Below, piece after piece: positions 1 through 5,565 of a stretch of 9,539 nucleotides of DNA. Origin of the DNA: Roseovarius sp. (GTDB taxonomy: Bacteria > Pseudomonadota > Alphaproteobacteria > Rhodobacterales > Rhodobacteraceae); contig SLDH01000058.1 of NCBI GenBank assembly GCA_007125415.1, positions 1 to 9,539 on the forward strand, read 5' to 3'. The stretch's first letter is position 1. Each line of letters starts with the position of its first letter. Below the pieces are notes generated by a model. That model was given only the letters and a program-made list of their open reading frames with translations, searched no databases and had not been told where the DNA came from. The translations under genes and the position numbers were made by a program.

Positions 1-52
1 CGATCAGTTCTTCCTCCGCCCGGCCGATCCGAAGGCCTTCACGGCAGAATGA
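1..52 (+). CDS. 3' end of an upstream gene, possibly the ABC substrate-binding protein (partial)
   Basis: An open frame enters from the left edge (first full codon at 2) and ends in TGA at 50-52, encoding the C-terminal 16 residues DQFFLRPADPKAFTAE. The fragment is too short to assign by itself. Sugar ABC operons of the RbsB-A-C kind usually carry the periplasmic binding protein directly before the double ATPase, and the stop lies only 69 bases ahead of that ATPase on the same strand, so the binding protein is the best guess by context. The only support for a real gene end is this position and the stable hairpin just after the stop. Any other upstream operon member would fit equally well. Confidence 0.45.
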   Translation, partial: DQFFLRPADPKAFTAE

Positions 53-59
53 TGCTCGC

Positions 60-87
60 GGAGGCGGTCAGGCAACTGGCCGCCTCC
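60..87 (+). promoter_or_regulatory. GNRA-capped intercistronic hairpin
   Basis: Bases 60-71 pair with 76-87 (GGAGGCGG with CCGCCTCC, a T68-G79 wobble, then CAG with CTG) around a GCAA tetraloop at 72-75. This gives a 12-bp stem with one wobble. No T-run follows, so it is not a standard intrinsic terminator. Hairpins between a binding-protein gene and its ATPase gene often protect the upstream mRNA 3' end or cause partial attenuation, so that the binding protein is made in excess. That role is inferred here. The base pairing is directly visible. Confidence 0.55.
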
Positions 88-121
88 CGGCGCCCGCCCA
101 CCCTCAGCCAGGCACCCGGCA

Positions 122-1909
122 ATGAACATGGCGACATCCGAGATACAGGCCTCCGCCGCGCCGGTACCCCGCGCCCGCGAGACGATTGCCATTCGCAATG
201 TGCGCAAGTTCTTCGGCCCGACCCGGGCGCTTGACGGGGTCAGCTTTTCGGCACGGGCCGGGGAGGTGCATGCGATTGTGGGTGGCAATGGCTGCGGCAA
301 GAGCACGCTGGCCAAGGTGATCTCCGGTATTCTGCCCGTCGATGGTGGCTCTGTCTCGGTGCTCGGCGAAACCCCCGGCACGCCGGGCGAAAGCCGCGCG
401 CTGGGCATCGCGACCGTGTATCAGGAGGTCATGGTCGCCGATGACAGCAATGTGGTCGATAACATCTATCTCGGCGCCGACAGCCTTTTCAGCAAGACGA
501 TGGATCAGGACGAGCGGGCGGCTCGGGCTGCCGCGCTGATGCTCGATCTGACCGGCGAGCCGATCGATCCTTATGACATGGTCGGCAGCCTGCCACTTGG
601 CATCAAGCAATGGATCACCATTGCGCGCGGATTGCTCAGCGATCCGAAGGTTCTCATTCTTGATGAAAGCTCCGCCGCCTTGGATTTCGACAGCACGGAG
701 CGGCTCTTTCAGAAGATACGCGCGCTGCGCGATCGCGGCACGACCGTGCTCATCGTCACGCACCGGATCGCCGAGCTGGTCCGCATCTCCGACCGTGCCA
801 CCGTCTTGCGTGATGGGCGCGATGTCGGTGTGCTGGCGAGGGAGGAAGTGACCGAGCGCAATCTGCTCGAGTTGATGACCGGCGAAACCCAGGCCGAAAT
901 GGCCAGCCACGCCGCCGCGCCGGTGCCCGACGGCGATGATCTGGCCATGCGTGCCACGGGGCTGCGCCTCGGCCCGGGCGCGGAAGCGTTCGATTTCGAA
1001 CTGCGCCGGGGCGAGATCGTGGGGATTGTCGGGCTTGACGGGCAGGGGCAGGACGCGTTCGTGCGTGCGCTGTCCGGAGTGGCCCCGGCGGAGGACGGCG
1101 CGGTTTTCGTGCGCGACCGGTCCGATATGTTCCAGCCGGTGCGCAGCCTTGATGATGCCATGGCCGGCCGGATCGCCTATGTCTCGGGCGATCGCAAACG
1201 CGAGGGGATCTTCGACAAGCTCTCGATATTCGAGAACATGGTCATGCCGCTCTACGAAACCAGAAAGCAGGGCGGGATACTCGGTTTTGTCGATTGGGCG
1301 ACATTGCGCACTGTCTTCGAGCGTGAGGCGGAGAATCTGATGATCAAGTTCGGATTGCCGCAGGATCGCATCACCTCGCTTTCGGGCGGCAATCAGCAAA
1401 AGGTGCTGATCGGGCGCGGATTTGCGCTGCGCCCCGATACGATCGTTCTGAACGATCCCGCGCGCGGCATCGATGTCGGGGCCAAGACGGAGCTTTACAA
1501 ACATTTGCGCAGCTTTGCCGAAAGCGGGAAATCGGTTGTCTATCTCTCCTCGGAGATCGAGGAGTTTCCGGGCTTTGCCACCCGACTTATCGTGTTTCGC
1601 AATGATGCGCCCTTCGATGCATTCGACGGCCGTGATCTGGACACCAAGGCGGTGCTGGCGGCGATGTTCGGCCAGACGGACAGAGCCGGTCTGCAGGCAC
1701 ATCACGGGTTGCAACCGAGCCGCACGCCCTACCATGCGCGCGCCGTCGCCGAGGGGCCACGCGGCGAACATGTGCGCTATCCCGATACGCCGCTGGAGCA
1801 CCCGATCAAGATCGTCGAGACGCCGCGTAACCTCACGGATGAGTTTGATCCGGCACGTATCAAGATCGTCGATTTCGGGCGTGGCCGCCGCAAGGGCCGC
1901 GCGTCGTGA
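122..1909 (+). CDS. Sugar-type ABC importer ATPase (RbsA/MglA-like double NBD) with C-terminal extension
   Basis: A cytoplasmic ATPase that would power uptake through the two permeases that follow. It has two fused nucleotide-binding domains. NBD1 has Walker A GGNGCGKST (residues 54-62), Q-loop Q101, a poor signature LPLGIKQ (157-163), Walker B VLILDESS (177-184) and H214. NBD2 has the lysine-free P-loop GLDGQGQD (304-311) typical of CUT2 ATPases, a good signature LSGGNQQK (420-427) and GIDVGAK (449-455). Its Walker B reads VLNDP (442-446), where relatives usually have LDEP. Together these suggest one working composite site (NBD1 Walker motifs with NBD2 signature) and one dead site. The ABC part ends near residue 517; relatives are about 500 residues long, while this one continues to 595 with a basic tail ending in GRGRRKGRAS. 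The start at 122 has only a weak ribosome site, and ATG 128 is an alternative. The substrate is unknown, and a sugar is assumed from the family. Confidence 0.93.
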   Translation: MNMATSEIQASAAPVPRARETIAIRNVRKFFGPTRALDGVSFSARAGEVHAIVGGNGCGKSTLAKVISGILPVDGGSVSVLGETPGTPGESRALGIATVYQEVMVADDSNVVDNIYLGADSLFSKTMDQDERAARAAALMLDLTGEPIDPYDMVGSLPLGIKQWITIARGLLSDPKVLILDESSAALDFDSTERLFQKIRALRDRGTTVLIVTHRIAELVRISDRATVLRDGRDVGVLAREEVTERNLLELMTGETQAEMASHAAAPVPDGDDLAMRATGLRLGPGAEAFDFELRRGEIVGIVGLDGQGQDAFVRALSGVAPAEDGAVFVRDRSDMFQPVRSLDDAMAGRIAYVSGDRKREGIFDKLSIFENMVMPLYETRKQGGILGFVDWATLRTVFEREAENLMIKFGLPQDRITSLSGGNQQKVLIGRGFALRPDTIVLNDPARGIDVGAKTELYKHLRSFAESGKSVVYLSSEIEEFPGFATRLIVFRNDAPFDAFDGRDLDTKAVLAAMFGQTDRAGLQAHHGLQPSRTPYHARAVAEGPRGEHVRYPDTPLEHPIKIVETPRNLTDEFDPARIKIVDFGRGRRKGRAS

Positions 1910-3372
1910 GCGTGGCGGAGGATCTCCGGGCCCCGGGCGAGGCGCGTGACGCGGGCACCTCCAGTCCGGCGGCCAAGTCGTTCGGGAGCGGGCCATCCAA
2001 TCCGTTCCTGATCGTCCCGGTCACGCTTTTCTTCGCGCTTCTGACACTTGCGGTCCTGCGTTCGCCCTCGCTGGTCACGCCATCGGGAATCGGCTCGGCC
2101 GTGATCGTGGCGACACCCCTCATTCTCGCCACCTATGCGCTCATGGCTGCGGTCATAGCCGGGCGCGGCACCATCGATCTGTCGATCGGACCATTGATCG
2201 GCTTCATCAATGTCACCCTCATCCAGTTGCACGGGTTGGGGATCATCGCGAACCCCTTCGTGGTTTTCGGCTATGCCATGCTGGCCGGGGCGGCCTATCA
2301 GCTGCTGTTCGCGCTGGTGGTCATCTATGTGAGGGTGCAACCCATCATCGTGTCCCTGAGCGGTTTTCTGGCTCTGTCGGGGCTCAACCTCGTGATCCTG
2401 CCGCGTCCGGGGGGGCTTGCGCCCGAGTGGATGTCAACCTGGGGCGCGGGCACGACGGTCTATTCGCCGGTATTGCTGATGCTCGTGCTGGCGACACTGG
2501 GCTGGCTGCTCTTCACGCGCACCGCCTTCTACACGCATCTGCGACTGATGGGTTCGGATGAACGCGCAGCCTACACCGCCGGGGTGCCCATCACCGCGGT
2601 GCGCATCGGCGCGCATCTCTTGTCGGGGGTCTTTGCAGGGCTCGCCGCCATAGCCTTCACGGCGCTCATCTCTTCGGGTGATCCGTCGCAGGGCACGACC
2701 TATACGCTGATTGCCGTCACCGCTCTGGTGCTGGGGGGCGCATCGCTGGCCGGGGGGCGGGCCAGCGTTTTCGGCTCGGCGCTCGGGGCGATCAACCTCT
2801 ATCTCATCACCTTCGTGCTGGCGACCTTCAGCTTCGGTGCCGTGCAGAGCTTTGTCACCGATCTCGTCTATGGCACGATCCTTGTCGTCTCCTTGCTGCT
2901 CACGCTCATCCTGCCGCTCATCCAGCGCTATCTGCGCAATTTCTCACCGCTCCTTTACTTCGTGATTCTCGGGGTGGTGGTCCTCGGCGTCATCCTTCAC
3001 GCGCGCTACGACTATCCTGTCCCCGCGGCGGAGCTTGCGCCGGTGCTGGAGCCCGTAATCGGCGAGGTGGCGGCACCCGGGCCGCTCGACCTGTCGACCG
3101 CCTTCGTCGGCACCTTCGAGGTGGCGCAGCCCAGCGCGGAAACCGAAAGCCTGCGCCGTGCCGCTGCGCCGCTCATCGCGGGGATCGTTATCCTCGCGGC
3201 ACTGGCGGTGCTGGCGCGCGTTGCGTTCACGCAATCGCGCGAGCGTGATCGCATCGGTCCGGCAGTGTATCTGGTGGTGGCCGCGCTGATGCTTCTCGTG
3301 GCCTACCAGATCTCGCAGGAGCAGCAGGCCAGACCCTCCGACCGCATTGAGAGTAGCGGGGTGGATCGATGA
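1906..3372 (+). CDS. RbsC-type ABC permease 1 with extra C-terminal membrane domain
   Basis: An inner-membrane permease of the BPD_transp_2 (RbsC/YtfT) family, the first of two transmembrane subunits of this importer. The start is GTG at 1906, overlapping the ATPase stop in GTGA, which implies translational coupling. Family marks: GRGTIDLSIG (86-95), equivalent to the usual GxxDLSVG segment; the cytoplasmic ATPase-contact region around MGSDERAAYTAGV (215-227); and GGASLAGG (277-284) in the late helices. RbsC is about 320 residues, and the core here ends near RYLRN (341-345). About 143 further residues follow. They hold a hydrophobic segment at 348-364, a ~55-residue acidic, proline-rich hydrophilic stretch (366-420), two more hydrophobic segments (422-440 and 450-467) and a polar tail. 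I do not recognise this extension. The stop overlaps the next gene in ATGA. Confidence 0.9.
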   Translation: MSVAEDLRAPGEARDAGTSSPAAKSFGSGPSNPFLIVPVTLFFALLTLAVLRSPSLVTPSGIGSAVIVATPLILATYALMAAVIAGRGTIDLSIGPLIGFINVTLIQLHGLGIIANPFVVFGYAMLAGAAYQLLFALVVIYVRVQPIIVSLSGFLALSGLNLVILPRPGGLAPEWMSTWGAGTTVYSPVLLMLVLATLGWLLFTRTAFYTHLRLMGSDERAAYTAGVPITAVRIGAHLLSGVFAGLAAIAFTALISSGDPSQGTTYTLIAVTALVLGGASLAGGRASVFGSALGAINLYLITFVLATFSFGAVQSFVTDLVYGTILVVSLLLTLILPLIQRYLRNFSPLLYFVILGVVVLGVILHARYDYPVPAAELAPVLEPVIGEVAAPGPLDLSTAFVGTFEVAQPSAETESLRRAAAPLIAGIVILAALAVLARVAFTQSRERDRIGPAVYLVVAALMLLVAYQISQEQQARPSDRIESSGVDR

Positions 3373-4772
3373 CCGAAAAGGTGACCCAGCCTTTGGAAAC
3401 CGGCCCAACCACCAGCCCGGCCATCAGCCTCGCCGCGCGCCTGATCGGGCTTGCGCTGGCCGCGGTGCTGACGGTGCTGGGGGTCATCTTCGGCTTTCTG
3501 CAGGGCACGCCGGTCCAGACCATCATTCTCTATGCCATCGCCACCTTCGCGCTTTTCTACTGGGCGTGGCGGTTCATCCTGTCGCAGCTCATCGTGGCGC
3601 GCCCTGTGCCGGATGATGACACGACCCCCTCACCTTTCTGGCTGATCTGGCAGCGGTTTCGCTCCAGCCTGATCGGTCTGGCGGCCATCCTTCTGGCCTA
3701 TGTCATCATCGCGGCGAATGTTGACGGGTTTTTCAGCATCTGGTCCATCCTGTCGCTGCTGATCCTGCTGGTAATCATCATCGCAACCCGCACGCTGGGG
3801 CCGTTTTTCGAGACAAACCGGTCGGCCTTCATCGGGTTGATGGTGCTGCTGGGGCTCTTTCTGGTCGGCGCGATGACCATCGATGGCTTCTCATCGTCGC
3901 AGAATATCAAATCCATGCTGCTTTTTGCCGCCTTTCTCGGCCTCGCGGCGGTGGGGCAGACATTGGTGGCCTTGCTGGGAGGGCTTGATCTGTCGATCCC
4001 CTTTGTGATCGGCGCGTCGAATGTCGGGCTCTTGTATCTCATCTCGCTGGGCGTGCCTCCCTGGCTGGCGGCGATCATCGTGCTGGTCATCGGCGCCCTG
4101 CTGGGTGTGATCAACGGGCTGCTCAGCTTCAAGCTTCAGGGGCAGGCACTGATCATCACGCTGGGCACCGGCTTTGCCATTTCGGGCGGCGTCCAGATCA
4201 TCACCTCCATCGGAACCGCCTATAGCGGCAACGTCTTCGCTACCGTGCCGCCCTGGCTCAGCAACCTCGCTTCGATGAGAGGGACCACGTTCGGCCTGCC
4301 CTTCACCCCGGTCATCGCGATCTGGGCCCTGGTTGCACTGATCCTGATCGTGGGGCTGCGCCATACGGTCTATGGCCGTCATCTCTATGCTCTGGGGGTG
4401 AATCGTGTCTCGGCCTCGAGGATGCGCGTCTCGGAGCTGCGGTACTGGGTGGCCGCCTATGCGTTGTCGGGTTTCTTTGCCGCGCTGACGGGCGGGCTTT
4501 TGCTGGGCTGGTCGGGGGGCGGCTTCATCGGGGTAGGCGATCAGTATCTCTTCCTGACCCTTGCCGCGGTCGTGGTGGGCGGCACATCGCTTCTGGGCGG
4601 GCAGGGGGGCTATGGCTTTACCGTGATCGGGGTGCTTGTGCTGCAGGTGCTGAGCTCGTTTCTGGTGGGCATCGGGCTCAACTTTCAGTGGCAGCAGGTC
4701 ATCTTCGGGCTGCTCATCCTGCCCATGGTCGCGCTCTATGCCCGGTCGCCCCACATTCGGACACAAATATGA
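3369..4772 (+). CDS. RbsC-type ABC permease 2 with extra N-terminal membrane domain
   Basis: The second BPD_transp_2 permease, likely forming a heterodimer with the preceding one around the double ATPase. ATG 3369 overlaps the previous stop (ATGA). The family core spans about residues 150-467 (close to the usual 320), with GGLDLSIP (204-211), a cytoplasmic loop with ALGVNRVSASRMRVSE, and GGTSLLGGQGGYG in the late helices. The first ~145 residues are extra: about four hydrophobic segments (roughly 22-45, 50-72, 98-116 and 122-143), broken by a polar stretch with PVPDDDTTPSP. I do not recognise them. Permease 1 has its extra helices at the C-terminus and permease 2 at the N-terminus, so the pair carries a sizeable additional membrane module. 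The next gene begins after 39 bases. Confidence 0.9.
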   Translation: MTEKVTQPLETGPTTSPAISLAARLIGLALAAVLTVLGVIFGFLQGTPVQTIILYAIATFALFYWAWRFILSQLIVARPVPDDDTTPSPFWLIWQRFRSSLIGLAAILLAYVIIAANVDGFFSIWSILSLLILLVIIIATRTLGPFFETNRSAFIGLMVLLGLFLVGAMTIDGFSSSQNIKSMLLFAAFLGLAAVGQTLVALLGGLDLSIPFVIGASNVGLLYLISLGVPPWLAAIIVLVIGALLGVINGLLSFKLQGQALIITLGTGFAISGGVQIITSIGTAYSGNVFATVPPWLSNLASMRGTTFGLPFTPVIAIWALVALILIVGLRHTVYGRHLYALGVNRVSASRMRVSELRYWVAAYALSGFFAALTGGLLLGWSGGGFIGVGDQYLFLTLAAVVVGGTSLLGGQGGYGFTVIGVLVLQVLSSFLVGIGLNFQWQQVIFGLLILPMVALYARSPHIRTQI

Positions 4773-4773
4773 C

Positions 4774-4791
4774 GCGGGGCGCATCTCCCGC
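4774..4791 (+). promoter_or_regulatory. Small intercistronic hairpin before the rhodopsin gene
   Basis: GCGGGG at 4774-4779 can pair with TCCCGC at 4786-4791 (five GC pairs and one G-T) around a 6-base loop. It starts right after the permease stop and ends five bases before the rhodopsin ribosome binding site. No T-run follows. It could be an mRNA-processing or stability element, but in GC-rich DNA a 6-bp stem may arise by chance. Confidence 0.25.
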
Positions 4792-4795
4792 CGCG

Positions 4796-4803
4796 AGGAA
4801 GGA
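4796..4803 (+). promoter_or_regulatory. Ribosome binding site for the rhodopsin homologue
   Basis: AGGAAGGA lies 8 bases before ATG 4812. It is one of the better Shine-Dalgarno matches in the window and fixes this start. The gene does not overlap its predecessor, so it has its own strong translation signal. Confidence 0.7.
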
Positions 4804-4811
4804 CCAACAAA

Positions 4812-5516
4812 ATGGTTTTTGAAACGACCGATCTGACCGCCGCCAGCTTCTCGGCCGCCCTGTTCGGATTGCTGGCCACCAGCGTTCTGCTCTTGATGGG
4901 GACCGCTTGGGTCGAGCGGCAGTGGAAACTGGTGGTCACGATCAGCGCCTGTGCCTGCATCGTGGGGGCTCTGGCCATGTTCGAGGCGCGTGTTGCCTGG
5001 GCGAGCGGCACGGTGCCGGTGGTCTATCATTATGTCGGCTGGGTGGTGTCGATGCCTCTGCAGGTGCTGGCACTTTTCTTCTTCGTGGGCTGCGTGGGCC
5101 GGGTGCGCCCCGGTCTCTTCTGGCGGCTCGTTGTGGTCTCGGTGTTGATGGTGTTCGTGCGCTATCTGGGCGAGGCCGGTTTCATGAACGCGACACTGGC
5201 CTTCCTGATCGGTCTCGTGTTCTGGCTCTACATCCTGGGCGAGCTTTTCTTCGGGTCCATGGACACTGCTGTGCGCGAGTCGGGCAACAGGCCGGTAATG
5301 CGCGGCTATTTCTGGTTGCGGCTGATCGTGACCGTGGGCTGGGCGATCTATCCGCTTGGCAATTTCATCACCAGTTTCGGCGGGTATGTGGATGGTGGTG
5401 CGCTCAGCACTGCCTACAACGTCGCCGATTTTCTCAATCGCATGGCCTTCGGAGTGGCAATTCTCGCCACTGCGATGTTGGCCAGTACAAACACGAGGGA
5501 GGCCGATCATGCCTGA
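4812..5516 (+). CDS. Proteorhodopsin-like microbial rhodopsin lacking the retinal-binding lysine
   Basis: A 234-residue seven-helix inner-membrane protein of the type-1 rhodopsin family, about proteorhodopsin length without its signal peptide. Clade-specific landmarks aligned by eye: helix C YHYVGWVVSMPL (72-83), against RYIDWLLTVPL in proteorhodopsin; YLGEAGFM (118-125), against YMGEAGIM; GWAIYPLG (176-183), against GWAIYPVG; and helix G YNVADFLNRMAFG (202-214), against YNLADFVNKILFG. The helix G lysine that binds retinal is Arg210 (CGC, 5439-5441). The proton acceptor Asp is Gly76, the donor Glu/Asp is Ala87, the helix C Arg is His73, and the helix B His is Ala by my alignment. Pocket residues Trp77, Trp138, Trp177, Tyr180, Pro181 and counterion Asp206 remain. 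Gln84 sits at the proteorhodopsin blue/green tuning site. It cannot make a Schiff base with retinal at this site and cannot be a normal proton pump. Fungal HSP30/YRO2-type opsin-related proteins are a known lysine-less precedent. The role here is unknown: scaffold, sensor, or non-covalent binder of retinal or another ligand. Confidence 0.93.
   Translation: MVFETTDLTAASFSAALFGLLATSVLLLMGTAWVERQWKLVVTISACACIVGALAMFEARVAWASGTVPVVYHYVGWVVSMPLQVLALFFFVGCVGRVRPGLFWRLVVVSVLMVFVRYLGEAGFMNATLAFLIGLVFWLYILGELFFGSMDTAVRESGNRPVMRGYFWLRLIVTVGWAIYPLGNFITSFGGYVDGGALSTAYNVADFLNRMAFGVAILATAMLASTNTREADHA
5495..5502 (+). promoter_or_regulatory. Strong Shine-Dalgarno inside the 3' end of the rhodopsin gene
   Basis: GAGGGAGG sits 6 bases before ATG 5509, the start of the 18-codon ORF that straddles the rhodopsin stop. 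It is too far (59 bases) from the flotillin start at 5562 to serve that gene directly. Confidence 0.5.
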
Positions 5517-5565
5517 TACCTCACAAAATCTGCAATCGCTCTTGGCCGGGAGGGTCACATCATGA
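5509..5565 (+). CDS. Possible 18-residue peptide bridging rhodopsin and flotillin genes
   Basis: The ORF reads MPDTSQNLQSLLAGRVTS. It begins inside the last codons of the rhodopsin gene (8-base overlap) and its TGA overlaps the flotillin ATG in ATGA. A good Shine-Dalgarno (GAGGGAGG) is placed 6 bases ahead. The peptide is soluble, without hydrophobic or catalytic features, and I recognise no family. It may act as a coupling leader that carries ribosomes from the rhodopsin stop to the flotillin start, keeping the two proteins in ratio. It could also be a chance frame in a 45-base gap. The ribosome site and both overlaps are seen directly; expression is inferred. Confidence 0.35.
   Translation: MPDTSQNLQSLLAGRVTS
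5548..5554 (+). promoter_or_regulatory. Ribosome binding site for the flotillin-like gene
   Basis: GGGAGGG lies 7 bases before ATG 5562 and supports that start. The out-of-frame ATG at 5566 can be ignored. Confidence 0.6.

Noticed and set aside
104..1996. 630-codon open frame on the minus strand
   Set aside because: It lies fully opposite the ATPase gene with all its motifs; its translation is an Arg/His/Asp/Gln-rich mix typical of the antisense of GC-rich coding DNA.
5439..5441. Arg210 codon as a sequencing error for lysine
   Set aside because: CGC differs from AAA and AAG at all three and from neither by a single base (CGC to AAG/AAA needs three changes), and the surrounding frame is intact.
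4812..5516. Rhodopsin as a light-driven proton pump
   Set aside because: Close overall similarity to proteorhodopsin invites this label, but the retinal lysine, acceptor and donor residues are all absent.
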